64,000 nt of DNA from Vitellaria paradoxa (lineage: Eukaryota; Streptophyta; Magnoliopsida; Ericales; Sapotaceae), in assembly GCA_019916065.1 (NCBI GenBank), contig CM034244.1, forward strand, positions 30,411,933 to 30,475,932. The letters run 5' to 3'. Numbering within the stretch: the first letter of the stretch is position 1; each line of letters starts with the position of its first letter. A program made the translations under genes and the position numbers. Under the pieces are notes generated by a model, which ran no database searches, was not told the DNA's origin, and worked only from the letters and a program-made list of their open reading frames with translations. This document shows, in pieces, positions 11,255-23,416 of this stretch.

Positions 11255-11616
11255 GGGTCAGTTTGGTAACAAAATAAAACTCTAAAAATCACTATAAATC
11301 TCTAACAACCTCTATACTTATAATTTTCCCGCCATTGCTAATTTCAAAAAATTTCAATATTTCACTAAAAAACAAAAAAATTTAGAAGTAGGTTAACCAA
11401 ATATATAAATTTTTTTTACAATCATATTATTCGTGTCGAAAGATTTCAAACGAGTACCATTATTACTATTTTTTGTGAATTTTTTTAAATCTGTGGGAAC
11501 GGATTTAGAAAATCATTTCTACAGTTTACTACTTTTCAGAAAAAATGGTGCCAAAATTAACTCCAAACCACATTTTATCTCAATTTATCTTATTTTTTCT
11601 TACACCAAACGAAGCC
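11255..11616. mobile_element. MITE family B, copy 1 (~362 bp)
   Basis: The left end GGGTCAGTTTGG and right end CCAAACGAAGCC are inverted. The whole length aligns with the copy at 52855-53218, including shared words such as 'cgaaag.tttcaaacg' and 'tactacttttcagaaaaaatg'. Non-coding. Confidence 0.65.
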
Positions 11617-13038
11617 GAAATAAAAGAATGTATTTGTGAATTGCAAACGGGCCTACCCAAATATGACTTATAAATTAAAATTAAAAGTTAAAAACTAGAG
11701 ATAAATAAGATAAATTCTACTAATAACATATAAACCTCACATACAATTATATCAATTTTGATACACACAAATTCTAGACAACTACTTGAATCAAAAAAGT
11801 TATTTGATAGCTCAGATTTTTATTTTTGGGAAGATAGATGCTCAATTTTTAATAGAGAATGTTTTATTTTTATCCTCTAGTTTGACATATATTCAACTTT
11901 ATTATCTCTAATTTACAAATACTCTAAAATTATCTTTTTATTTTATTTTTGTCACATTTTTATAAATATTATAAATAGTTTTCAAACTTATCATTTTTGT
12001 TTCATTTTATATATTTTAAAGTTCACTCTGCTCTTATTCTATTTTTTCTTTACAAAAAAAAATAAAAAAAATATATAATTACTCATTTAGTATGTTCAAA
12101 AAGTATTTACATATTCAAAGTTTCTTTTTTTGTTTGGGCTGCAATAGAAAATAAATGGAGAAAAGCAAAAAATTAATTAAATAAAAAATTAGTACATTAA
12201 TAAGTATCTTTTATTTTATTAAAATTAATTGAATAAAAATTTAAATTTTACTAAATGCCTCTTATTTTATTAAAATTTTTCATCTATTCAAATAAAGATA
12301 TATAGTTAAAATTTTATGTTTTTGTTTCTCTATTTAATTCTTTTTCTTATCCCTTTCTTCCTTTTTTTTTTTTTTTTCTACCTTTGTCAAAATTTTATAC
12401 ATTATAAATTTTCATTGTCTCCTCTAAAAAGTAATCCGTCCACTCTTAATAGTATTCAAACATGTTGCGACTTAAACATACACAACTTAGAAGTGTTTAC
12501 ATTTAATTATTTGATTATATTGTAAATCCTTTCATCTATCTTTTTTTACCAAACCCGATTTTTATTGTGTTCTTTTTCACCGGATCCACAATAACTGTTT
12601 GACGCGATTTTTTACTGTGTTCTTTTCATATTATTATTCTAATATTAGAAATTATTCGTGTTTAAAGGTGCGAAACATAATTTTGTCCCGTAAAGAGTTT
12701 AAATTTAAATTTGTAAAATAAATCAATATAAAAAATTATAAAAATAAAAATTACTAATTAAAAGAGAATAAGATATCTATACAATATTTAATAAATATAT
12801 AAAATTTTATTATTTATTATAAATATTATTACATTTTTTAAAATATTAATTTAAAAATTTTTATAAGAAAATATTAAAAAATTAAAAAGAGTGAGAGGGT
12901 ATATTTTCACATGAAGTAATCGAAAAAACAAATAAAATGAAGAGAAAAAAAATAATTCTTACAATTAAACAAAATAATTAAAAATATTTCAAATTTAAAT
13001 TTTGGAACTTCTTTTTTATATAAATATCTTTAATTTTT
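11617..13038. other. AT-rich intergenic, nothing recognised
   Basis: Very AT-rich sequence with T and A runs. The short plus-strand open frame at 12316-12525 is Leu/Phe-rich low complexity and is not credible as a gene. Fragments like 12760-12960 resemble the repeat seen at 1711-2550 on the opposite strand. Confidence 0.45.
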
Positions 13039-13052
13039 TAATTTTGAGGAAC

Positions 13053-13276
13053 GGAGGAAATCGCTCGTGGTTTTACCCACTGAGTTACAAATTCTCGGGA
13101 GAACTAGTGCAGTAACCCATCGCCTATAAACCCTCGGGAGAACTACCGTAGTAATCCACTGCTACGGCCCCCCACTTAAATCTTGGTCGCTCCAGGTGAG
13201 AATCGAACTTGCGATTTGTATATATCACCCAAACTTCAAGCTTGACTCCCGCTGCACTGAGCTAACCAGCAGTTGG
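13053..13276 (-). mobile_element. tRNA-derived SINE, copy 1
   Basis: On the minus strand the element starts CTGGTTAGCTCAGTG (pol III box A region) and has AGTTCGATTCTCACC (box B) about 45 bases later, then a body shared with 32099-32299. The flanks carry a 14-bp target duplication with one mismatch, TAATTTTGAGGAAC at 13039-13052 and TAATTTTGGGGAAC at 13277-13290. The 3' tail has been lost or shortened. Confidence 0.8.
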
Positions 13277-13290
13277 TAATTTTGGGGAAC

Positions 13291-15119
13291 TTATTTGTTT
13301 ATTAGGCCTCCTAACTTTTTGACTGGTTAATTAAATTGTGCTTAATTTGTCGTCCTCAATCATTATCAAGTGATCAATACCTTGGCACGAAACGGTCAAT
13401 CAAGTCAGGCTACCGTTACTAATTAATAGGCTAGTCAGCTTTAAGAAATTTCCAATGCTTTGGTCAATTATGGTGATCAACATTTCAATTAATTCACCGC
13501 CCAATAAAAAAGTGGCGACGACTAGGGGTGTCTTTAGAGTAATTTTTTTTAAGTAAAAAAATGAAAGAAATGAACATTATTTATATATATTTATTTTTAT
13601 TAAGAATTAAAAATTAAATTTAAAGAAATGTCTATTCATTTTCTCCCATCTTTTAACTTTACCAAAAAATAAAATAAAATAAAATAACATTTTATTTTTA
13701 TTTCATTTTAGTTTTTTTTATTTTTCTTTTTCCTTCATAAATTTTTATTCCAAATACAGGATAAGAGTGTGCAATTTTTATTAGGTGTTTAGTGTGTTTT
13801 TTTAAAAAGTGTAAAGAAGTTAATAAAAATTAGAATAAGTTAGTAAAAATTAAAAAAAAGTTGAAAAACATTGATAAAAATTAGAGAAAGTTGATAGATG
13901 TTAAAAAATTAAAAAAAAAAAGGTTAGAAATCAGGGACGGAACTAAGATTTCATTGTAGGGGAAACCAAAAAATTTTTTCTCAATAAGAGAAACAACTAA
14001 AAATGAATAGGCGAAAAGCACAAAAAAAAAAAAAAAAAAACCTAACCTTTTATTCGAGATTGTTTTTACCAAAATCGAAAAATTTCTGTAAGTGCTGTGG
14101 TTACCCAAGAGAAATAGAACTAGAAATTTTTTTTTTTTTTTTTGGCTTAAGAGATACATATTTTATAATTTGTATTAAAAAGACAAAAATTAATTTTTTG
14201 TACTTTAGTAATGACTAATGGCATAGAAAGGTGGAGAGAGATATATATTTTTAAATTTGTATTAAAATGACAAAAATTATTTTTTTATACTTAAGTAATT
14301 TTTAACGAGATTAGATTTTTCATTTACTAGGGTGCTATATTATAGGAAGGTGAGACTTTTCTTTTCCTTTTTTTTTTTTTGGTTATTAAGGTGAGACTTT
14401 TCTTTTCTTTTTTTTTTTAATTATTAAGATGAGATTTTTTATTTATGAAGGGGGCCAATATTAATGTAGTACTTATTGTTTATTAAATATGGCACATATT
14501 TATAAGCAAAATATCATAATTAGGGGGCCATGGCCACTTTTAAAACTCCCTTATTTTGTCCTTACTAGAGATTTTTAATGTAAATAAAAACTAAAAAATT
14601 AAAAAAGAATTAGAGAAAATTAAAAATTTTTAATCAAATTTAACACTCCAAACGTACACTTAAGCTTTCCTAACCATAGATCTGAGGCATCAAGAAAATC
14701 TTAATAAAGATTAACATGCGATATGAATGTCAAATACGGATTGTACTTTACATGATGCATGCCCAGTTCGTAACTTATTATTTTTTGACTAAATATTTTA
14801 AAATAAGACGACTAGCTAACTAACCAACCTAATTAGCAAAAAAAAAAAAAAAAAAGAGGACTAACCAACTAAATAATTAAATGGTCATCTGATTTGACTG
14901 TCTGTTCAACGAGCAGTGACCGAACAATTTTTCTTTTGTGTAATAAATATGATTAGTTTAGATTCTTTGATATTCAAGGCGTGGGTGCAACCACCTTGTC
15001 CATTGGTGATTAAAATAATTTCATCCCTATTTTCAGTCAGTATCGGGGGCTTTACCTTCTTTCATGGAGTGTTTTGGCCTATTGGGACTGGTTCGGCACA
15101 TGATGCTTTTCAAACTCCG

Positions 15120-15151
<32 letters not shown>

Positions 15152-15659
15152 ATAGTAACTCATGCATATCAGATTTTGATTAAAATTAGTATTAACTTTC
15201 TTATATAATTAAAATTTAAGACTCCAACAGTTACTAAATGTATTTTATTCTCTCTTTTTTTTTTAAATTAATTTTTGATAAGTACTGTAAAAGAAAATAC
15301 AAATTATAATTATTTAATTTGAAATGTTCAACTTCATAGAAATCATAATTGGGTAGAATTTAAGTTAACAGTTTTGATTTGCGTATGATCTCTGCCCTTG
15401 AAATATAGTGAAATTTAAAATGTTCAAACCATTTTGTGAGATAGATGATAGTGAAGTCTACTAAAATAAGAATTGAGTGAAAAGTTAAAAATTAAAAAAT
15501 AATCTCAATCATTGAATGAAATAAAAAATAATTTTTAACCTTTAAATCTTAATTTATGAGATAGATATTTTCAAAAATCGTCCTGCTTTATTATATAAAT
15601 ATAGTATCGAAGTCCCTCCCAAGTTCTTCAACCAATTTTTTTTTTTTTTTGGTAGCTAG
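13291..15659. other. Intergenic with decayed elements and microsatellites
   Basis: A decayed MITE-like stretch at ~13530-13920 shows ordered A/T words similar to 38570-38850. Short tandem similarity occurs at ~14155-14330 ('tttgtattaaaa.gacaaaaatta' twice) and at 14345-14440 ('aaggtgagacttttcttttc' twice). A (TA)n(CA)n microsatellite lies at ~15120-15149. No gene is recognised; the open frame at 14916-15152 ends in the microsatellite and has no known similarity. Confidence 0.5.
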
Positions 15660-18262
15660 TGTTAGGACCTAGAATTATGGTATAATGTTTATATATTTAT
15701 TTTTATTTATTTAAATACTCATATTTTTATTTAATTTAAGTTAAATTTTTGTTTTTATTTAATTTACTGTGACAAGTTTAATTTAATTGCAAGCATGTGT
15801 AATGATAGATTATATTTATATATTGTGACATGTGTTTATGTATATAAAATATAGTGAGTGTGTTTTATTGGCTAAGGGGAAAGGCTTGTTCCTATTTTTG
15901 GACAGGGGTGGCTCGTGTGTGGCAAGGGATTAAGTGCTAACATGGCGAGGTGGCCAAAGGGTAAGAGAGGTATACTGATGGCGTATGGAAGTCTAGGGGT
16001 GTATTGATGGGGAAGGCTTATATGGGAAGCCTCTAGTGAGTTTTTATATAAGCCCCTTCACACTTAATCTTTACATTTTCCCCCTAACATCTGATTTAGA
16101 AAGAGAAAGAAAGAGAGAGAAGAACGATCATGCCATTCTTGCAAGATCATGTAAAGAAGAAGAAGAGAAGTTTCCCCTTATGCCTTTTCCGAAGCACATC
16201 CGTTCGATTTTGCGCGTAGCCTAGGGATTTTTCGTGGAGAGAAATAACCAACTTGAATTGGTAGATACACAATACACACCAATCATTTACTTGTGTAGCG
16301 CGGTAGGTGGGGTTAGCATAACTTTTCTTATTATGGAGGCGTTTAGAGTAACAAAAAGTAAGATAAAGCGAGATAATTTAAGATAATTTGTGGATTCATA
16401 ATTCGTGTAGTGAGATAAAAAGTAAATAATTTTTAGTGATTTTCAGAGTTTTTCAACGTTCGAACCCTCTATTTGTAGAAGCATGCTTGTTTGAATATGT
16501 TCATGAGTTTGTATTTGAGCCATGTTTATTTTAAATGAGATATGGAAGTTCTAAAATTTAATATTAAATGTTGTAAGGAAATGCTTGAGGGTTTTAAATC
16601 TATATTTTGGACTTATAGGGTGAGGCATGCTATTATAGTTTGTATTTATAAGTAGATGGGTAATTTAACCTATGTTCTGGACTTATTTGAGTATAAATAT
16701 GTGAAGCATGTTAATGGATTTTGTATTTATAAATGAAGAAGTAAAATAAATAAACCCATGCTTGATTTTGATAAAAGGGAATTTTCTACATATTTTGGTG
16801 TGAAAAATCTTTAGTTTTAATGTTTTAGAAATTTTTGTTGTGGTTTAAAACTCTATAAAAATTTCTAGAAAAATGAAGGTCGAAGTCTCGCGCTGCCATC
16901 ATTTAAGTTGCGGGGTATTTTGGATTTTTCAAAAAGTTGAAATCTAAGTAGCTCAAAACTTTGGATTGCTTGTGCCTAAACTGCGAGCTATTCTATTAGT
17001 GGGTTGAAACTTTGGGTTGCCTGTGCTTAGGTTGTGAGGTGTTCTATTAATGACCTAAAGCCTCTGGATGCTTGCGCTAAAGCTACGACGTCCACTGTTT
17101 TTCTTAGATCTTTAAATTTTTGAAATATTTTTTATTTTAAAACAACATGGATTGTTTAATACTATTATTATAAGGTATGAAGGTTGTTTGGGTTCTTGTT
17201 TTTGGTTAACCTTATGCCTTTTAAACATGTGATATTGCGAGTTTATGTTCGTTTATTTACTTGTTTAAACATAAGCATCTATGGGCAATATGGAACTTAG
17301 GTCCCGGATACAGTATACTTCGTAAAACTTATAAAGTAAAGGATGAACATAAGGAACCTAATCTAAGGAGAATTTTATGTTTGCTGTGTTATTGATTAAA
17401 GGACATTGATTGAAATTGATTTTTGATATTGGGGTCATGAAGGGTACAAAAAAGAGTGGGTTTGAAGGCCCAAAGGTTAAAAGTCCCGAAACTTACACAG
17501 GATAGCATACTATAACTAATAATTGAGAACCCTACAAAGTATATATACGGCTTCCAATAGGGTATATTAATACAGGGACTGCGAGACCAGTTTGCTTACT
17601 AAGGCAAGATAAGATGGATTGGAACTGCAGAACCAGACTCATGAGTACATTTGGGACTGTAAGACAATTGTACCCTACAACTTAGGTTAAGGGACTGATG
17701 AGTACATCCGGGACTGCAAGGCCAATTGTACCCTATAGTTTCGGCCTAGAGATTTGATAAGTAAATGCAAGACTGCGAAACTAATTGTACCCCACGGCTT
17801 AGCCTTGGAAATTATTTTGGGTTTAGTTCTGTGGTCACAGACTAACCTTGCAGAGTACTTGACCAATAGTATGGTATTGATTTATAAATATATACTGAGA
17901 TGTCATTGAGATGATGTATGTTGTTTTAGCATGATGATTACGGGATCATAGCTAAGTAACTATTTAATTTAGAACAGTATGATGAATGTAGACATTGTGA
18001 TATTATTGTGATATTATTAAGAGAGTTTTACTTAATTTAAAGTTGATTAAGTACTGTTTGCCTTGCATGATTAAGAAACTTATTCCTATATGCTTATTTT
18101 TGAGCACATATGGTTTAGTGCTCGCTCCCTATAGCTGATCTTACAGGAGCTGATGTTCGTGGTGGACTTGTGAGATAGAGTGACTTGTCATGATTTGTTT
18201 TACTTTTATTCATGTAATTTTGCTTTGAATATTGACTTTGGGCCGATTTGAGGCATATAGTT

Positions 18263-19046
18263 TGTAACGACCCGCATTCACATAGTACAATATTATCCAC
18301 TCTGGGATTGGTAAGCTACTTCCTAGGAGGTCACCCATCCTGGTATTACCCCCACTAGAGCACATTTAATCCTGGAGTTCCCACTGAATCTAGTGCCCTC
18401 ACGGCTTTAAAACTCGTTGTACTATATTGATATCGAATATTACATATATGTTACTTCCTTTCACTACCCAGGCAATGTGGGATAGAAGGCATTACTTTTC
18501 TGCTTCACCTCCGGTTTTACTCTCCCACAGGTAGAGTCCATCGCGGGCAAGTCCCTCACAGTCTTCCCCCCTTACAAGGCACATGTCCCCGCGTGGCCTC
18601 CTACTTCACTCTCCCACAGGCAGGGTCCTCACACGCGGGGCCCCCACACACGTGATTGTACACTTCTGGCTGGGCATTGGCTTTGATACCATTTGTAACG
18701 ATCTGCATCCCCCACAGTCTTCCCCCTTTACAAGGCACGTGTCCCCGTGTGGCCTCCTACTTCACTCTCTCACAAGCAGAATCCCTCACAGGAAGGGCCC
18801 CCATACGCGGGGCCCCCACACACGTAATTGTACACTTCCAGCTGGGCATTGGCTCTGATACCATTTGTAACGACCCGCATCCACATAGTACAATATTGTT
18901 CGCTTTGGGCTTGGTAAGCTGCTTCCTAGGAAGTCACCCATCCTGGTATTGCCCCACTGGAGCACGCTTAACCCTAGAGTTCCTACTGAATCCAGTACCC
19001 TCATGGCTTTAAAACGCGTTGTACTATATGGACGCGGGTCGTTACA
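18263..19046 (-). mobile_element. Cassandra TRIM retrotransposon (784 bp)
   Basis: Two ~182-bp LTRs (18263-18444 and 18866-19046) start TGTAACGACCCGCAT and end in TTACA. A perfect 5-bp target duplication TAGTT flanks the element (18258-18262 and 19047-19051). On the minus strand the 5' LTR (18866-19046) is followed by the tRNA-Met primer site TGGTATCAGAGCC (18863-18851). Both LTRs carry 5S rRNA-like sequence, the defining feature of Cassandra. The internal region is non-coding and partly duplicated: a second primer-site copy and a stub of LTR sequence lie at ~18672-18708. Confidence 0.9.
18916..19005 (-). pseudogene. 5S rRNA-like sequence in the Cassandra 5' LTR
   Basis: On the minus strand the sequence shows GGTTAAGCGTGCT (like the 5S box A) followed by CCAGGATGGGTGACTTCCT (like the 5S box C). 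These are the internal pol III promoter parts. The 5' third of a true 5S gene is replaced by unrelated sequence, so this is not a functional 5S gene. The left LTR carries a more decayed copy at ~18313-18403. Confidence 0.85.
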
Positions 19047-19203
19047 TAGTTTTGTACCCCTTTTGTGGCAAATATTAGACTATTGGGTATTCTAATGGTA
19101 AATAACATTGTTATTTATCGCTTCTGCTCTAATTAGTATTGATATATGGTTATTTGTGGGTTTAGTTCCTATGTCCCTGGGTTGTGAATTTTGGAGTGTG
19201 ACA

Positions 19204-20440
19204 ACTAACATTGATTTGCAGTCAGTATTAGCAAATATCAATATCAATGTCCATTATTGGTACAAAAAAATATCTTGGATACGTGACAGTCACCTCGAGT
19301 ATAAACACCCTAAGCTCAAGTACAAACTTGAGTGATTGGTTCCAATAATAATTTGTTTTAGAATAAAGAAATTAGACTTTGGTTCAATTCTAACTATAAA
19401 GTAATATTATAATTCGATTAGTTCATTTTTATAATTCAATTAGTTCATTATTTTGTCAGTAGATGATATAATGTGATAGTTATTTTTTTTAAACATGTCA
19501 CATCTCACCCACCACTCTGAAAATAACCACACGCATTAAATGCAAAGTAAATCATCAATGTAATTACTGAGGAAATGAGTAAGTTAGTAAGATTAATATA
19601 ATTTTATTGTCAAATTTGTGCCCCAATAATTTATACTTTTCACAATTGTTAATAGTTTAACAAGTTAGTAAGGTACGATCCACGGTATTAAAAAATGTCG
19701 TTACGTAACGGAAGCGGCCGTTACATAATAGAATCAGCAACCTCTAAGACGATTATGGCCACGTTACGAGGTGTATATCTGCAATCACATCGTAACGCCC
19801 ATTACAGCAGTGTTATGGCGGATCTTGACAAAGAAACAAACCAAAAAAAGGTAGAAAAACATAAATAGTATCTGAAAAAATAGTTCGATTTGAAACTCTG
19901 ATCTTTCAACTGAGATTCCCAAAAAAAAAAAAAAAGAAAAAATCTAATTTTTTTGAGCCAAAGTTTGAAAATAAGAAAGGATTCAAAAAATACCAGATGC
20001 AGGGCTCGTAAAAAATAAAAAATTCTGAAAGAAAAAAAAAAGTGATAATTGAATTATTTAATCCTTTTTATTCCCAATCGAAATTAAGCAAACGGCGAAG
20101 AATTGGATCATTGAAACTTTCCAATTCCAGATTGAGATTAAGTAAATAGTTTCTTCAGTTTGTGTTCTAGAATAATACACTTAAGCAAGAGACTAAAGAG
20201 TTTGAAGAAGAAGAAGAAGAAGAAGATTAAAGGAGCTGCCCGTAAGTGGGAGGGTTTATTTGGTATTGGGATGTGTTTGGGCGATGGATAGTAGGTGGGT
20301 TGATTTCTTAAAATTTGAACTTTATCAATTAGTCCATCAGTTTGTCCATTAGCATTTATTGTTGGTCTTTGCCCTTTAGCTATAAATAATTAAATATATA
20401 AATATAATTACGATATATAAATATCAATATATAAATATAT
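19204..20440. other. Intergenic with a CGTTACG-rich palindromic block
   Basis: At 19670-19830 the sequence is rich in CGTTAC/GTAACG words, including the 12-bp palindrome CGTTACGTAACG near 19690. A similar block in opposite orientation lies at ~30325-30440. A (GAA)n tract lies at ~20204-20226. No gene is recognised. Confidence 0.45.
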
Positions 20441-20443
20441 TAT

Positions 20444-20583
20444 GGCAACGTTTGGAGTTAAAAAATTAATACAAAACTCTAAAAATCTTTACATACACGA
20501 ATTATGAAACTGTAAAATTTAAATTCTCTACTCAAAACATGAGACATTAACTTTTATAATTTTATACAACTCCAAACGCACCC
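20444..20583. mobile_element. MITE family A, copy 1 (140 bp)
   Basis: The ends GGCAACGTTTGGAGTT and AACTCCAAACGCACCC are inverted repeats. TAT flanks both sides (20441-20443, 20584-20586). The inside shares 'tttaaattctctactc' and 'gaaac..taac' words with copies at 37579, 38402, 50232 and 59527. Confidence 0.7.
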
Positions 20584-20840
20584 TATTTATATCTTAATAT
20601 AATTATATTAAATTATTTTTAATTATAACAAAATTTTATATTAAGATATTACGTATACTATATTAATTATGTTAAAAGTTATTAATTAAGTTTTACTATT
20701 ATACTATAACATATTAATTTAATATAATTAATAATATTATTATACTAACATATTATACAATTATATTAGTTATTTAAATATAGTTAAGTATTTTATATTA
20801 AAAATTATTAATTAAATGTAATTGTTATATTATAACATTA

Positions 20841-21124
20841 CTTATTTTATTTTTGTAATTGTACATTTATTTTTATGTTTAATATTGTATAAATATTAAC
20901 AATTTAATACATATATACTTATTTTTATTTAAGAGGTGTCTAAAAAAAATAATATTTATGTATATGTATAAACTTAACATCACTTATTTTATTTTAATAA
21001 TTGCACATTTATTTTTATGTTTATTATTGTATAAATATTAATAGTTTTATATATATACACATATATGCTTATTTTTATGTAATAGGTGCCTAAAAAAAAA
21101 GTAATATGTATGTATATCTATGTA
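20841..21124. repeat. 142-bp tandem duplication beside the viral insertion
   Basis: Two diverged 142-bp units (20841-20982 and 20983-21124) share 'cttattttat', 'catttatttttatgttta.tattgtataaatatta' (in parts) and a 'gtgcctaaaaaaaa'-type word. The end of the second unit resembles the AT-rich bases directly right of the virus (29528-29556). Confidence 0.65.
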
Positions 21125-21262
21125 ATAAAACACAACCATTGATTAGACATTTATATATGTGGCACGCGGATGGCTTCTAGGGGTACTTGAGTGAACTTGG
21201 GTAGGGGGTGTCGGTGCTGTGTCTTGGGTTGGAAGGAAAAAGTTTTTGTGTATTATATTTAA
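21124..21262. repeat. Flanking host repeat, left copy
   Basis: This 139-bp sequence abuts the left end of the viral insertion and is repeated in the same orientation at 29557-29696 on the other side. I count about 15 differences, mostly transitions. It is locally GC-richer than its surroundings ('gtggcacgcggatggc', 'agggggtgtcggtg'). Confidence 0.85.
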
Positions 21263-23076
21263 GGAGCAACCATAAAAGTCAATGTGTTTTGTAGTTTTTT
21301 AATCTTATTATCAATATCTTGTATTGGATCTTTATCTTTTAATTGAGTATTGATTTTCTTAGGAATTTCATGAGGAATAAATAAAGGTTTTTGATGTGAA
21401 TTTTGACTTATTGCAGGTTCTGATTCTTGTAAATTATTTTCAATTCTATTTAATTGATCACTAATTGTTTTAAGATTTTGATTTGTAAAGTTATTCTGTT
21501 CTAAGATTTTTTGTATATCTCTAGATGTTATATCAGATTCTGATGGTGATTTCATTTTATAAGGTGAAGCCTTAATAATTGAATTTCTATATTGAATAGA
21601 TATTTCTTCATGAGGTGGATGTGTAGATTGTTTAGTACCTTCTGATGTATTCCATTGTTGGGGTTTTTGAGTAACATTTATTTCTTTGGTAAAAGGATAA
21701 TTTATAGAATTATTGGCAGCATAATTTTCAAACCAATCAAAAAATCTAAAATGAGTTTTATAATTTTGAACATATTTGTAAAATTTTTCTCTTATTGGTA
21801 TTCTGGCAACTTCATCAAAGTTTGATAAGAACCATTCTCTTTTTTGATCATTTTCAGATGATTCGAAATCTTTCTTTAATATACTTTTATTCATAATAAA
21901 TTCTCTATCTATGACAAATATTTGAGGGTCGTCTTGCATTTGAGATTGAGTTGGGGACATATGTTCAGAAGATTTATCTTCATCATCTTTTTCTTGTTGA
22001 TTTATTTGATCCGTGTAGATAGGTTGGGGTATAGTTGATCTATTTCTAACTCTATTAAGCTTAAGAGGTTCATAATTGCTTGATGTTGGAATAGAGGAAC
22101 AAGAAGATCTCGGAGGTTGATATGATGATCTTGGAGGTTGATAAGGTTCTCTAGAATAAGAGGATCTAGGAGGTTGATGAGTTTCATTAAAATTTTTTGT
22201 TTGAAAAGGTATTTCTCCTTCTTCTTTAATTTGTAAATCAGAGAGTTTTGTAGATAAAAATTTGAGTTTGACAGATCCATTTGGGAGTTCTTCAATTTGT
22301 TGGAGTTTTTTGTTTTCTATTTTTGGAGCGGGTACTTGGTCTTCTAATTCCCATTCTATTGGGAGGTTGATATCACTCCAAAGTATGGTTTGTGGAACTA
22401 TTAAATTAGAGTTTTCCTTTTGAGTTTGGAAAAAGATTGTTTCTCCTTTAGGGCTAATGGTTTTAACTAAAGGATCCATGATAGTGGTCATAGTTTTATA
22501 ATGGATTTTATAGATTACAGCAAAAGGAATATTTTCAGGTTCCATGTCATATCCTGATGTTTGTATTTTTAATACAAGAGAGTTTAATATTCCAGTATCA
22601 TGTAAAGAAACCGGATAATTTGGAAAACAGTTAAAATATATGGGACCATTATATAAGCTAGTTTCAATAACTCCTAGTAAAGAGTCTTGAAATTTACGAT
22701 GTCTTTGATCTCTAAGACATAGTAGGATTGATGTATTTAATCCACTTCTGGTTAATGGTTGAATAGCTATTTGAACTAATCCAAAGTGAATGTATGAATA
22801 TTTTTCTTGATGTTTTCTAATAATACTAGAGTCAAGAAGTTTGATAGATTGACATTCAGAGGTGAATGGGACAGTTTGTTCGACTGTCTTGATAGAATAA
22901 TTAGAAGAAAAAGACCATTTTTTAATATGATAAACTTCTTTAATAGGAACATTCGGGATTTTCCAGTTTGATATAGGTTGTTGTAGATTTTGAATATTTT
23001 GTTCTTCTTGATTTATTATATTACTATCTTGGGATGAACTTGATGCCCTGGACATAGATCTAGACAAGAAAGACAT
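21259..23076 (-). pseudogene. Viral ORF1, N-terminal part: movement protein region
   Basis: ATG at 23076 opens 605 codons without a stop. Residues ~99-160 hold the 30K-superfamily movement-protein core (GLVQIAIQPLTRSG, then NCFPNYPVSL). This family forms tubules or widens plasmodesmata for cell-to-cell movement. Residues ~295-325 contain three QPPRSS(Y/C) repeats, and the rest is polar and disordered. The stop TAA at 21259-21261 is not viral: it arises at the junction with host DNA. In the circular genome the frame continues into the coat-protein part now found at 29527 leftwards. The start lies ~225 nt downstream of the primer site, as expected for the first ORF. Confidence 0.85.
21262..21429 (-). 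repeat. Viral terminal repeat, left copy
   Basis: These 168 bp are identical by eye to 29360-29527. They encode the same part of ORF1 (between the movement and coat domains). They result from integration of a slightly over-length copy of a circular genome and are not LTRs: they lack TG...CA ends and lie in coding sequence. Confidence 0.93.
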
Positions 23077-23300
23077 GATAGAAAAATTAAATTGTTATTT
23101 TATTTTACAAAACTTATGTAAAACTTTCACCCTAGGCCTGTCAACGATTTACGCCTAAAAACGGGACTTACAACACATTGCCCTAAACTGGCTACGCGAC
23201 TATCGGGTTTCCCCACCGAGTCAGGTTCAAGGTTTACTAAATCTTGTAAACTAAAATAAAAATTCAAAGTTTCTAAAATATCTTAATTCTCTCTACCTAT

Positions 23301-23313
23301 GGCTCTGATACCA
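23301..23313 (-). promoter_or_regulatory. Viral primer-binding site (initiator tRNA-Met)
   Basis: The minus strand reads TGGTATCAGAGCC, matching the 3' end of plant initiator tRNA-Met, the primer for first-strand DNA synthesis in Caulimoviridae. It lies between the pregenomic RNA start region and the ORF1 start. Confidence 0.9.
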
Positions 23314-23416
23314 AAAACAGCCCAGAATAACAGCCTAGAATATATCTTGTAAACATGTAGCAAGATAGTAAAGCAAGCATGACAAAATATTCAGAATAGC
23401 AAAATAAAAGCTATAT

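Larger units (their letters stand above)
15660..19203 (+). mobile_element. Probable solo LTR of a Ty3/gypsy-type element, with nested Cassandra
   Basis: The start TGTTAGGACCTAGAATTATG (15660) and the end GGAGTGTGACA (19203) have the TG...CA form of an LTR. A TATATAAG box at ~16046 with a following GA-rich leader looks like an LTR promoter. A ~60-bp motif around 'GGGACTGCAAGGCCAATTG' recurs four times at 17575-17810. No internal domain or partner LTR is seen. The 5-bp flanks (GCTAG and ACTAA) match at only 3 positions, so the solo-LTR call is tentative. Without the Cassandra insertion it would be about 2.75 kb. Confidence 0.5.

Noticed and set aside
18583..19012. Open frames of 91 and 118 codons
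   Set aside because: They lie wholly within the non-coding Cassandra interior and LTR.
18263..19046. Functional 5S rRNA genes
   Set aside because: Only the internal promoter part and 3' portion resemble 5S; both copies lie in LTRs of a TRIM with target duplication.
22002..22295. 97-codon frame inside the viral movement region
   Set aside because: It is an overlapping frame within the 605-codon movement-protein frame, with no independent signal.
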